Origin: Halothece sp964463655 | GTDB taxonomy: Bacteria; Cyanobacteriota; Cyanobacteriia; Cyanobacteriales; Rubidibacteraceae | DNA: 54,148 bases | Assembly: GCA_964463655.1 (NCBI GenBank) | Contig: CAYXDG010000014.1 | Coordinates: 1 to 54,148 of the forward strand | Direction: 5' to 3' | Part shown: positions 43,318 through 51,632 of the stretch, piece by piece | Numbering within the stretch: the stretch's first letter is position 1 | Layout: each line of letters begins with the position of its first letter | Position numbers and translations under genes: made by a program | Notes under the pieces: model-generated | Told to the model about the DNA's origin: nothing | The model's database searches: none | The model's input: only the letters and a program-made list of their open reading frames with translations

Positions 43318-43464
43318 AAGATCACATTTGCTTAATATTGGTTTGCATTTCCATTGTGGCTTAATTTTTTGTATATTTCTTGGGACATTCGACTGAATTC
43401 GACTTAAACAATAAGTTGTTTGTTAAAGTAGAGGATAGAAAAAAGCTGGTGAAATTAGGGGAAT

Positions 43465-43821
43465 ATGACACAAGCAACTCAGTCTCAACAACAAGGTATT
43501 CAACTTTCAGAAACGGCTCTCAACCATTTAAGGAAGCTACGAGAAGAGCAAGGACAAGACCTTTATCTCCGCGTTGGTGTTCGCAACGGTGGCTGCTCTG
43601 GAATGTCCTATATGATGGATTTTGAAGACTCTAGCAGTATTCGCGAAGATGATGAAGTTTTCCATTACGAAGGCTTTACCATTATCTGCGATCCCAAAAG
43701 TCTGCTTTACATTTACGGATTACAACTCGACTATAGCAATGCTTTGATTGGGGGCGGTTTTCAATTTACCAACCCTAATGCTTCCCAAACCTGTGGCTGT
43801 GGGAAATCTTTTGGTGTATAA
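43465..43821 (+). CDS. A-type iron-sulfur carrier (second IscA/SufA-family protein)
   Basis: A 118-residue HesB/IscA protein with Cys44 (GGCSGMSYMMDF), Cys110 and Cys112 (TCGCGKSFGV), and GGGFQFTNP. An extra Cys75 is present. It differs clearly from the carrier at 19043. The SYMMDFE stretch is typical of the group annotated as iron-sulfur assembly accessory protein and found in plants and cyanobacteria. AGGGGAAT precedes the ATG. A strong terminator follows, so this is a single-gene unit. Confidence 0.93.
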   Translation: MTQATQSQQQGIQLSETALNHLRKLREEQGQDLYLRVGVRNGGCSGMSYMMDFEDSSSIREDDEVFHYEGFTIICDPKSLLYIYGLQLDYSNALIGGGFQFTNPNASQTCGCGKSFGV

Positions 43822-43847
43822 GACTGCTTTTTGTTAAAGTATCTTTT

Positions 43848-43871
43848 GGCAGACAATTCTCGTTGTCTGCC
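43848..43871 (+). terminator. Intrinsic terminator of the A-type carrier gene
   Basis: GGCAGACAA and TTGTCTGCC form a perfect 9-bp stem with a 6-base loop 26 bases after the stop, followed by TTAATTGTATT. The structure also sits just before the TPR gene, whose longest frame starts inside it; that argues for the later start at 43899. Confidence 0.7.
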
Positions 43872-43898
43872 TTAATTGTATTAGGGAAAGTATTGGTG

Positions 43899-44315
43899 AT
43901 GAGTGACTTGATTAATGAACTATATGACAAAGGGTTAGAAAAATATCAAGCAGGAGAACCCATTGAAGATTTAATTGCTTATTTTAGCGATTTGCGCGAT
44001 CGCGCTCCGAAAAATTCTGCGGTGTTATGCAGTTTAGCTTGGTTGTATCTCCTGGCAGATCAACCCAATGCAGCCCTCAAAATAGCCCAAAAAAGCGTTA
44101 AACTTGATAAACAAGCTCCCCAAGCTCGTATCAACCTCGCGATCGCCCTGTTAGAATCAGGGAAGTCTGGAGTCCGTGAACACATCGAAGCCGCCCAAGA
44201 AATTATTGGCTTGAGTTCACAACTGCGAGAAGATATTATTCAAAACTTAGACGACGGTTTAGCCAGAAAACCAGATTGGAAGGCGGTTAATCGGGTGAAA
44301 AATTGGCTTAGTTAA
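43899..44315 (+). CDS. TPR-repeat protein
   Basis: A 138-residue soluble helical protein from ATG 43899, with AGGGAAAG upstream. It contains about two tetratricopeptide units (about 30-95), including LCSLAWLYLLADQPNAALKI and ARINLAIALLESGKSGVREH. Similar small TPR proteins are conserved in cyanobacteria; function and partner unknown. The longest frame begins at 43863 inside the terminator hairpin and is rejected. Confidence 0.78.
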   Translation: MSDLINELYDKGLEKYQAGEPIEDLIAYFSDLRDRAPKNSAVLCSLAWLYLLADQPNAALKIAQKSVKLDKQAPQARINLAIALLESGKSGVREHIEAAQEIIGLSSQLREDIIQNLDDGLARKPDWKAVNRVKNWLS

Positions 44316-44344
44316 TGGGTCTTTGGAATACCAGTTGATCATCG

Positions 44345-45004
44345 TTATATGGGATTAGCAAAGAAACCCATTCCTTCATCTTGGAAGTCTGGAATATTTT
44401 CTAAAATAAACTCTCGTTCTGCTTCATTAATCGTGTAGAAATGTTCCGTTGGGTTAACTATATTTAGCGCTTCCACTGCGCCAATATCTACTGTACCATT
44501 GAGGAGGCGATCGAAGCCAGCGCCACGCTGATCAAACGGAATAGCCTCAGAGAGATCACCATCGTTATTGAAAATCACACCACCTCCATTCACCGCAGAG
44601 TTGCCAGAGAGGGTGCTGTTGGTGACGGTCACTATGCCACTGTTAAAAATTCCCGCACCAACCTTTGTAATATTACCACTGATTGTGCTGTTGTTAAGAA
44701 TGCCATTGCCGTTGTTAGCAATCGCACTTTCAGAGTTACCGCTAATGGTGCTATTCGTGACAGTCAGACTTTCTCGGTTGAGGATTCTGCCTCGATCATA
44801 AAACTCTGTTCCGATTGAGACAGTGCCTCCTGTAATAGTAATTCCCTCTAAAGTTACTTCGATCGCGCTTTCACTATCCCCATCATCAATTTTAAAGACT
44901 CGACTATTTCCCCTTAGCAGTGCTTCAGACAGATAGATCGTATTCGTTTCCACTGCATAAGCGCCCAGCGCTCCCTGTAACTCGGCACTAGAGAGAACCT
45001 TTTA
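44345..45004 (-). pseudogene. Truncated beta-helix (choice-of-anchor Q-type) surface protein
   Basis: The frame encodes the C-terminal part of a right-handed beta-helix protein: VTLEGITITGGTVSIG, repeated TVTNSTISGNS-type rungs, and the closing RGAGFDRLLNGTVDIGAVE. A short segment, HFYTINEAEREFILENIP, then resembles a DUF5648-type repeat. The usual N-terminal signal peptide and SLREAI region are absent. Upstream the frame runs only to a TAA at the end of the Uma2 gene, and the best start is a GTG at 44953. It therefore looks like the 3' remnant of a larger secreted protein, joined abruptly to Uma2. Assembly error is also possible because a gap lies 130 bp away. Confidence 0.65.
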
Positions 45005-45325
45005 TTAAAGTGAGTTTGGATCAATTCCCAGTTCTCGCAATTTTCTCGCATAACGTTCGGCTTTGGTTTCTGCTTGGCGCGATCGCTCTTCTGGGGTTAA
45101 AAAGCGCTCTCCGTTTTCATCATACCAATACAACCATNNNNNNNNNNNNNNNNNNNNNNNNNNNNNNNNNNNNNNNNNNNNNNNNNNNNNNNNNNNNNNN
45201 NNNNNNNNNNNNNNNNNNNNNNNNNNNNNNNNNNNNNGTTGCAGTTGATTATCCACGGGAGTATCATCACTATCAGGTAAATCCTTTGCTGAAGGAAGGT
45301 TTTGAAACAAAGAGTAGTTCAACAT
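45005..45325 (-). CDS. Uma2 family endonuclease-fold protein, middle lost in gap
   Basis: The N-terminal part (from ATG 45323-45325) includes LPSAKDLPDSDDTPVDNQLQ and the C-terminal part WLYWYDENGERFLTPEERS through LGIDPNSL. Both match the ends of cyanobacterial Uma2 (DUF820) proteins, restriction-endonuclease-fold proteins that occur as many paralogues per genome. The central part is missing in the 100-N gap. From the usual family length of about 230-250 residues I infer several hundred real bases are absent. Function of the family is unclear. Confidence 0.72.
   Translation of the reverse strand: MLNYSLFQNLPSAKDLPDSDDTPVDNQLQXXXXXXXXXXXXXXXXXXXXXXXXXXXXXXXXXXWLYWYDENGERFLTPEERSRQAETKAERYARKLRELGIDPNSL
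45138..45237. other. Scaffold gap inside the Uma2 gene
   Basis: One hundred N. The flanks do not overlap, unlike the gaps at 13604 and 33389, so real sequence is missing. Cross-assembly among Uma2 paralogues is a likely cause. Confidence 0.9.
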
Positions 45326-45452
45326 CTTTACAGTTTCTGTGGGAAGGCTATAGTGATGATATTAACGCAACTGTTGAAGAGCAAGGATATTTCATCAAAC
45401 GTCTCAGAACGATGTATGATTAGGTTTGACCATCGATCGCAGCAGTCAAATC

Positions 45453-47435
45453 ATGTTACGCCGTTTTCTTCCCCTTTTCTCTCTTGTTCTCACGGTTACC
45501 AGTTTTCCCACTCCTGCTTTTACGTTTCCTTCCCCTGATGAAACGGTCACTTGTGATGTTTTAGTGGCTGGTGGGGGGTTAGCTGGTGCAGCAACTGCCT
45601 ATGAAGCGCTTCTCGCTGGGAAAACTGTTTGTCTCACAGAATTAACGGACTGGTTAGGAGGACAGATTTCGTCTCAGGGAACATCTGCACTGGATGAGCG
45701 TACAACGCAGCGTAGATTGCTATTTTATCCGAGGGGATATTTAGAACTGCGCGATCGCATTGAAGAGTATTATGAAGAGTTAAATCCTGGGAAGTGTTGG
45801 GTGAGTGCGTCTTGTTTTATTCCCGCAGATGCTCATGAAATTCTAACCGAACAACTCCTCACAGCAGAAAAGGAAGGAGAAGGAACGCTAAAATGGTTTC
45901 CTTCCACAGTGATTAAAGAGGTGGAGAGAAACTCCCAAGGAAATCTCATTGAAAATATTACAGCGATTCAACATGAACCTGCTGCGGGTGCGTCTCCCTT
46001 AAATACTTATCCGCTTTCTGAGACGATCGCGGACTGGTATGATTATGAAGACTCCGATCGCTTCAAAAAAACAATCATACAGTTTGTTCCTCCTGAAGAC
46101 ACACAAACTTGGTATGTGGTTGACGCAACAGAAACAGGGGAATTAATCGGTTTAACGGATGTTCCCTATCGTCTGGGAATTGATGCGCGGTCATATTTAG
46201 AACCCTCTTCTTCGAGTGAAACAGGAAACCCTTACTGTACACAAGGGTTTACCTACACCTTCGCGATGGAGATGACAGACACTCCGCAATTCCATCCTGA
46301 ACCCTCATTTTATGAACAATATCAACCCTACTACAGTTATGAATTAGAACGGTTAGCAAGTTTTGATTTAGTCTTCACCTATCGACGCATCTGGAGTCCT
46401 GAAATCGCAGAAAGAGAGGTGTTTGGGGGAATTGGTTTTACAGTTCCCACCGTTGGCGATATTTCCATGCAAAACTGGACATGGGGAAATGATTATCGTC
46501 CAGGTACCGCAAAAGATAATTTGATTTATACTCGTGAACAACTCCGGGCAGAGGGACAGTTATCCCCAGGAGGATGGAAAGGAGGGTTACGGGTGGAAAC
46601 TCTCGCCAATGGGGAAGAACACGCTTTAGGCTTTTTCCATTGGTTGGTTGCGGGAACAACAGACTCGCAGCTAGGAGACGGTGTGAAAGAACCTCATCTC
46701 AGTTATAAGTTTTTACGGGGGTTAGACGCGCCAATGGGGACAGTACATGGGTTATCGAAATATCCTTATATCCGCGAAGGACGAAGAATTATTGGACGAT
46801 CGGGCTATGGCTATCCCGATGGGTTTACAGTGTGGGAAGTGGATATTACGCGCAAGGATTACACAGACCCCTACTATCGCGAGGTCCTTTCTGCTGAAGC
46901 ATATCAGGATTTACAGCAGGAACTAGCGGGACGGGAGGCGATCGCTGTTATTCTAGGAGAAGAAGCGAGCAACCGATCGCGATCGCGCATTTATCCCGAC
47001 TCCGTGGGAATCGCTCACTACGCCATTGACTTTCATCCCTGTATGGCGGAACATCCCCCAGAAAAATCAGGCAATACGGAGTTAGAGGGAACTCGGCGTG
47101 GTCAAGGGCTTCCTTATCCCTTCCAAATTCCCTTGAGAGCCTTAATTCCTCAAGAAATCGACAATTTCCTCATTGCTGGCAAAAGCATCGCAGTCAGTCA
47201 TACCGCTGCCGCTGCCTATCGGGTCCATTCTTTTGAATGGTCGGTGGGCGCTGCTGCGGGAACGACGATCGCCTTTGCATTAGATAATAACCTCTTTCCC
47301 TATCAGTTAGTGGATGAGCAAATGATTAAAGAAAAACAATTACAGGAACTCCGTCAGCTTTTGCAAGAAAACAGGAATCCTACGGCGTTTCCAGACACTT
47401 CTATCTTTAATAATGATTGGGAAGACTGGAAATAA
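45453..47435 (+). CDS. Exported FAD-dependent oxidoreductase
   Basis: A 660-residue protein. ATG 45453 gives a signal peptide (MLRRFLPLFSLVLTVTSFPT) with likely cleavage near residue 25. The FAD-binding Rossmann motif follows at once: DVLVAGGGLAGAATAYEALL. A later GKSIAVSHTAAAAYRVHSFE near the C-terminus closes the FAD site, as in the FAD_oxidored (PF12831) family. Substrate unknown. There are two Cys near CWVSASCFIP. Because there is no twin-arginine motif, export by Sec with FAD loaded outside, or anchoring, must be assumed. The longer frame from TTG/ATG 45426 would destroy the signal peptide. A tiny OB-fold gene follows on the other strand. Confidence 0.82.
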   Translation: MLRRFLPLFSLVLTVTSFPTPAFTFPSPDETVTCDVLVAGGGLAGAATAYEALLAGKTVCLTELTDWLGGQISSQGTSALDERTTQRRLLFYPRGYLELRDRIEEYYEELNPGKCWVSASCFIPADAHEILTEQLLTAEKEGEGTLKWFPSTVIKEVERNSQGNLIENITAIQHEPAAGASPLNTYPLSETIADWYDYEDSDRFKKTIIQFVPPEDTQTWYVVDATETGELIGLTDVPYRLGIDARSYLEPSSSSETGNPYCTQGFTYTFAMEMTDTPQFHPEPSFYEQYQPYYSYELERLASFDLVFTYRRIWSPEIAEREVFGGIGFTVPTVGDISMQNWTWGNDYRPGTAKDNLIYTREQLRAEGQLSPGGWKGGLRVETLANGEEHALGFFHWLVAGTTDSQLGDGVKEPHLSYKFLRGLDAPMGTVHGLSKYPYIREGRRIIGRSGYGYPDGFTVWEVDITRKDYTDPYYREVLSAEAYQDLQQELAGREAIAVILGEEASNRSRSRIYPDSVGIAHYAIDFHPCMAEHPPEKSGNTELEGTRRGQGLPYPFQIPLRALIPQEIDNFLIAGKSIAVSHTAAAAYRVHSFEWSVGAAAGTTIAFALDNNLFPYQLVDEQMIKEKQLQELRQLLQENRNPTAFPDTSIFNNDWEDWK

Positions 47436-47443
47436 TGACAATC

Positions 47444-47659
47444 TCAAAACTGGAAAGACTCCACTTCTAAAATGTCACCAATCATCGCCAGACTCATCAC
47501 GTCGTTTCTGATGATTCCAGTGACAGTGACTCGTTTTTCAGGTTGACATAGTGCATCGGGTGGATTTCTTAATTCGTAAGTTGTCCCCTCATCAGTGACT
47601 AACGCCCAAGCGCCAATTCCCACTTCTCGTTTTTCAATTTTTCCAGTTACTGTAATCAT
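47444..47659 (-). CDS. Small OB-fold-like cyanobacterial protein
   Basis: A 71-residue protein made of alternating beta strands: MITVTGKIEKREVGIGAWAL, TYELRNPPDALC, RVTVTGIIRNDVMSLAMIGD, ILEVESFQF. Similar short proteins are common in cyanobacteria and are uncharacterised. The VTG-x-I pattern repeated twice suggests an OB fold. It converges on the FAD oxidoreductase gene, with 8 bp between them. No signal peptide. Confidence 0.68.
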   Translation of the reverse strand: MITVTGKIEKREVGIGAWALVTDEGTTYELRNPPDALCQPEKRVTVTGIIRNDVMSLAMIGDILEVESFQF

Positions 47660-47719
47660 GTCAAAAAAGCCCGCGATCGCGGACTTATCTATTAAAAATT
47701 AACCAACAATCATTTCAAG

Positions 47720-47872
47720 TTACCACTCAAGTTCAACTGGGCTTTCTATTAACTTCCCAGAATAGGGTTGTACGCCAACATCAGGATAACGATCGCTGCT
47801 GGGAGAGAAAATTAGTGCAACCGCTTCTGCTAAATAAGTATTGAGATTGTCCATAAGTTTGATCAGTCCCAT
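47720..47872 (-). CDS. 50-residue conserved cyanobacterial small protein
   Basis: A complete 51-codon frame, ATG 47872 to TAA 47720, encoding a helical start (MGLIKLMDNLNTYLAEAVAL) followed by IFSPSSDRYPDVGVQPYSG and an acidic end. GGAGG lies nine bases before the ATG. The pattern YLAEAVA-IFSP-x-D-x-YP-x-GVQP-x-G is one I associate with short cyanobacterial proteins of unknown function. A candidate HLR1 site lies 160 bases upstream on the same strand. No membrane segment. Confidence 0.7.
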   Translation of the reverse strand: MGLIKLMDNLNTYLAEAVALIFSPSSDRYPDVGVQPYSGKLIESPVELEW

Positions 47873-48185
47873 TGTCTTCACCCTCCATTTACTAAGCATT
47901 TGCCTTCGGAGAAAAGATGATCCTTCAACAGTGACTTGACTGAAACTGTAGAAATGCGATCCTGCTTTTCTCTGATTTCTATTGTATTTTAAATGAGATT
48001 AATTGTGAGAAATATTAAGTCAATCTCAACATTTTTTTGTAGATGTTTGTAAACACAATGCTTAAAGAAGAGATATAGCAATTCTTGCTTGGGTGAGGTA
48101 CAGAGCATAAAACCGCCTTAGCATCAGGGGAAAGGGGACATCTTTCTGCTAAGATAGTGAAGGCTCAAGGCAAGGAGAGAAAGAA
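47873..48185. other. 313-bp divergent spacer before rbfA
   Basis: It contains the small-protein leader (GGAGG near 47882), an HLR1-like element at 48036-48053, and the rbfA promoter region, with a possible -10 box TAAGAT at 48150-48155 and ribosome site AAGGAGAG just before the ATG. I see no further gene or RNA. Confidence 0.5.
48036..48053 (-). promoter_or_regulatory. HLR1-like RpaB-binding site
   Basis: On the minus strand TTTACAAA CA TCTACAAA matches the two-half-site HLR1 consensus, (G/T)TTACA(A/T)(A/T), two bases, same again, at 15 of 16 constrained positions. It lies 164 bases upstream of the 50-residue gene and 133 before rbfA. RpaB itself is encoded at 1784. Functional binding is inference. 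Confidence 0.45.
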
Positions 48186-48569
48186 ATGGCAACCAGTCGC
48201 CGTGTGGCAAGAGTAGCTTCTCTAATTCAGCAGGAAGTTAGCCAAATGCTCATTAGCGGGATTAAAGACGATCGCGTCGGTGCTGGCATGGTCAGCGTGA
48301 CGGCGGTAGATATGTCTAATGACCTACAACACGCAAAAATTTTTGTCAGCATCTATGGGACGGAAGAGGCAAAAGCGGAAACAATGGCTGGTTTGAAGTC
48401 TTCCACCGCATTTGTGCGTCGGGAGTTAGGAAAACGCATCCGCTTACGCAGAACCCCAGAAGTGGTCTTTCATGAAGATATGTCATTAGAACTTGGTGAT
48501 CGTACCTTATCTTTAATTAATCAACTTAGCACCAAACGGGTAGAAGAAGAGGAAGAAATAGAAGATTAA
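48186..48569 (+). CDS. rbfA: 30S ribosome-binding factor RbfA
   Basis: A 127-residue RbfA, a KH-fold factor needed for 16S rRNA 5'-end maturation and for growth in the cold. Typical parts are RVARVASLIQQEVSQML, VSVTAVDMSNDLQHAKIFVS and RLRRTPEVVFHEDMSLELG. AAGGAGAG provides the ribosome site. Its stop codon overlaps the start of the GH3 gene by one base (TAATG), implying translational coupling, an arrangement seen in cyanobacteria. Confidence 0.95.
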   Translation: MATSRRVARVASLIQQEVSQMLISGIKDDRVGAGMVSVTAVDMSNDLQHAKIFVSIYGTEEAKAETMAGLKSSTAFVRRELGKRIRLRRTPEVVFHEDMSLELGDRTLSLINQLSTKRVEEEEEIED

Positions 48570-50167
48570 TGGCCACCGTCCCCGACTACACTCAACTTTC
48601 TCTCGAAGAACAAATCGCCCAGATGATCGTCGTTCGCGCTTCTGGTCATTTATTTGACCACCAAATCCGTTTTCCTCAGTGGGAAGCGAGTCGTCATCAG
48701 TTACAGGGTTGGCTGAGTGATCTCAAGGTTGGTGGGGTGATTTTATTGGGAGGAAGTGCGGCAGAAGTCGCTCAACGGACAACCCAGTTACAAGATTGGG
48801 CCGCCATTCCCTTATTAATGGCTGCCGATATCGAAGAAGGAGTGGGACAATGGTTTGCTGGGGGGACATGGTTTCCCCCGCCCATGGCGTTGGGAGAAAT
48901 CGCTAAAACAAATCTTCCTCTGGCGAAACAGTATGGGGGGATGATGGGCGCAGTAACAGCACAAGAAGCGATCGCGTTGGGGATTAATTGGCTGTTAGCA
49001 CCCGTAGTCGATGTAAATAATAATTGCAATAATCCTGTGATTAATGTGCGATCGTTTGCAGAAACGCCTGAAATGGTCTGCGAGTTGACCAGTGCGTTTA
49101 TTGAAAGCATTAAACCCTATCCAGTGCTGACAACAGCCAAACATTTCCCAGGACATGGGGATACCGCAACTGATTCCCATTTAAGGTTACCCATTTTAGA
49201 GGTAACAACCGATCGCCTAGCAGAAATAGAGATTCCTCCATTTCAGTCGGCAATTGCCCAAGGGGTTGATACAGTGATGAGCGCTCATCTGCAAGTGTCT
49301 GCTTGGGATGATACCCTTCCTGCGACCCTCTCTTCCACAGCGTTAACCCAACAGCTACGGTTAAAGCTAGGGTTTGACGGGTTGATTGTTACGGATGCGC
49401 TGATTATGGGCGCATTACAAGAGATTGCTTCCCCAGAAGAGATAGCTGTCTTAGCCATTGAAGCAGGGGCTGATATTTTATTAATGCCAGAAAATCCTGA
49501 AACCGCGATCGCAGCCATTGCTGAAGCAGTAAATAACGGCCGTCTCTTGCCACAACGGATTAGCGCTTCTGTGGCCCGCATCTGGGAAGCTAAAGCAAAA
49601 ATTGTACTCGCTGAAAAAGGAAACCTTCAAACTGAGTTAGCCACCCCCACTGCTTTACAGACAAGAGACCAGATTCTCAGCGCTTCGATCCGCACCCAAG
49701 GAAATCTTCCTCTTCTTCCTCCCAATACCCCTTGTCAAAATCTGGTTATTGTCGATGATTTGCTCAACTGTGACTTTTTAGATCGTAATAGCAGCGCGAT
49801 CGCCCTTCCGCAACAACTCGGTTACCAACTACAATTGCTCGGACAAGCCCAAGTGTTCCCACAACCCCCAGAAAATTCGCCTCTGACCTTGGTGCAACTA
49901 TTTACGCGAGGCAATCCCTTTCGGGGAGAATCAGGGCTAAATGAGCCGACAAAAGCCTTCCTAGGAGCTTTATTGAATCAGGGCTGTGTTCAAGGGGTAA
50001 TTGTTTATGGCAGTCCTTATGTTTTAGCTTGGTTAGAGGAAAATCTCCCTGATGGTGTGCCTTGGATTTTCAGCTATGGACAGATGAAAGAAAGTTGCGC
50101 GATCGCCCTACAACAACTCTGGGATAAGTCACAACTTCCCAGAGTTTCTCAACAATTCTTTTTGTAA
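48569..50167 (+). CDS. Glycoside hydrolase family 3, beta-N-acetylhexosaminidase (NagZ-like)
   Basis: A 532-residue GH3 enzyme, longer than E. coli NagZ (341) because a C-terminal alpha/beta domain of about 180 residues is added. The NagZ-type His-Asp dyad KHFPGHGDTATDSH is present, and the nucleophile Asp lies in GLIVTDALIMGAL. NagZ removes GlcNAc from muropeptides in cell-wall recycling; no signal peptide is visible, so cytosolic action is likely. It is coupled to rbfA by a one-base overlap. Confidence 0.9.
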   Translation: MATVPDYTQLSLEEQIAQMIVVRASGHLFDHQIRFPQWEASRHQLQGWLSDLKVGGVILLGGSAAEVAQRTTQLQDWAAIPLLMAADIEEGVGQWFAGGTWFPPPMALGEIAKTNLPLAKQYGGMMGAVTAQEAIALGINWLLAPVVDVNNNCNNPVINVRSFAETPEMVCELTSAFIESIKPYPVLTTAKHFPGHGDTATDSHLRLPILEVTTDRLAEIEIPPFQSAIAQGVDTVMSAHLQVSAWDDTLPATLSSTALTQQLRLKLGFDGLIVTDALIMGALQEIASPEEIAVLAIEAGADILLMPENPETAIAAIAEAVNNGRLLPQRISASVARIWEAKAKIVLAEKGNLQTELATPTALQTRDQILSASIRTQGNLPLLPPNTPCQNLVIVDDLLNCDFLDRNSSAIALPQQLGYQLQLLGQAQVFPQPPENSPLTLVQLFTRGNPFRGESGLNEPTKAFLGALLNQGCVQGVIVYGSPYVLAWLEENLPDGVPWIFSYGQMKESCAIALQQLWDKSQLPRVSQQFFL

Positions 50168-50313
50168 CTTTACCACTTGCCCCACAACTTAACAAATATC
50201 GTTAATGGCTGCTGATGGGAAGCCCAGCCATGAGGGAATCTACGCTGAGAATGAGGGAAGTTTTATTAAGTAATGTTAAAAATAAGGGGTAATGATGATA
50301 AATCAGCTTAATC

Positions 50314-51525
50314 ATGTCTGAATTTAATAGCAACTCTTTACCCGTGAAAGCGATCCTGCTTGGGGGAAGCCCGATCGTGATCTTGCCCAGTGCAGCAATT
50401 TCGCCAGCATTGCCCGCGATCCAAGATTACTTTGCCGAGCTTAATAACTCAGAATACTGGGTGCGATTGATGTTGACCATGCCTGCGCTGTCGATCATTA
50501 TCGGCGGTTTGTTATCGGGTCAGATTATCGATCGCGTGGGACGAAAAAATTTGCTGATTGCTTCGATGCTGTTAGCCAGTTTTTCAGGGGGAATTGGCTA
50601 TCTCCTCGACAGCTTAACCCTATTGCTGCTAACAAGGATTCTGTTGGGATTTGCCGTTGCTGGAAGCATCACCAGCATTACCACCCTCATTGCCGATTAT
50701 TACGAAGATAAAACGCGATCGACCCTGATGGGGTTACAATCCACTTGTATTGGGCTAGTGGGAGTTGTTGTGTTGTCTGTCAGTGGTGTGTTAGCTGATC
50801 TCAGTTGGCGATCGCCGTTTTTAATCTACTTACTGCCCCTAGTTGTTGTTCCGTTCATGGTGGTATGGTTAGAAGAACCGATCCATGAAGTCATAGACAC
50901 AGAAGAATACAAAACTGGATTTTCTTGGGCTGAGATTCCTTTACTGACGATCGCGCTCATTTATGGAGTCGAACTTCTGCATATGTTCCTATTTTATCTG
51001 ACCCCTGTGCAGTTGCCATTTTATCTACGCTCTTCCTTCCAAGCACCTGCATCCCTCAGTGGTGCTGCGATCGCTGTCATGACCTTTTGCCAAGCCTGGT
51101 CTTCTCTCGGCTATGGTTGGCTTAAAGCTAGACTTACCTTTATGAATGTTCTCGCGATCTCGTTTACTCTTGGCTGTATCGGACACGCGATCGTTGCTGT
51201 TGCACCAAGTATTCAGTATATTATCCTTGGTTTAGGGGTCAGTGGCTTCGGGTTTGGGCTATTATTCCCCAACTGCAAAGTTTGGGTCACGCAAACCGTT
51301 AGTGCCAAAATTCGCGGACGAGCATTAGGCGGGTTAACCACAGCGTTTTATATTGGCGAGTTTCTCTCTCCCTTTGCCAGTCAGAGTGCAGTGGAATGGG
51401 TGGGTGCAGATGGTACTTATGCCCTTGCCAGTGGTATTCTTGGCCTAGTGGCCGTCTTGGCATTGGCTTCGAGTACCAAAACAGCACTCACTCCCTCTAC
51501 AGACTCATTTTCTCGTCATTCGTAA
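50314..51525 (+). CDS. MFS transporter
   Basis: A 403-residue major facilitator with about twelve membrane helices. The loop 2-3 motif is GQIIDRVGRKN (motif A) and the corresponding loop in the second half has KIRGRALGGLTTA. ITTLIADYYEDKTRS is typical of drug-proton antiporter-like members. Substrate unknown; it resembles small-molecule exporters. It stands alone. An apparent promoter region with AATGATGATA lies before the ATG at 50314. Confidence 0.88.
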   Translation: MSEFNSNSLPVKAILLGGSPIVILPSAAISPALPAIQDYFAELNNSEYWVRLMLTMPALSIIIGGLLSGQIIDRVGRKNLLIASMLLASFSGGIGYLLDSLTLLLLTRILLGFAVAGSITSITTLIADYYEDKTRSTLMGLQSTCIGLVGVVVLSVSGVLADLSWRSPFLIYLLPLVVVPFMVVWLEEPIHEVIDTEEYKTGFSWAEIPLLTIALIYGVELLHMFLFYLTPVQLPFYLRSSFQAPASLSGAAIAVMTFCQAWSSLGYGWLKARLTFMNVLAISFTLGCIGHAIVAVAPSIQYIILGLGVSGFGFGLLFPNCKVWVTQTVSAKIRGRALGGLTTAFYIGEFLSPFASQSAVEWVGADGTYALASGILGLVAVLALASSTKTALTPSTDSFSRHS

Positions 51526-51632
51526 AACCAGTTCACTATAGAAAGTATAAGTAATTCTAAAATCTGGCTAATCGCCCGGGAATTAACCGATATCCTCTAA
51601 CTAAGACCATCCTCATTCTTGAGCATAAAGCT

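Noticed and set aside
45010..45423. Plus-strand open frame across the gap at 45138
   Set aside because: It is the antisense of the Uma2 gene on both sides and depends on N bases for its continuity.
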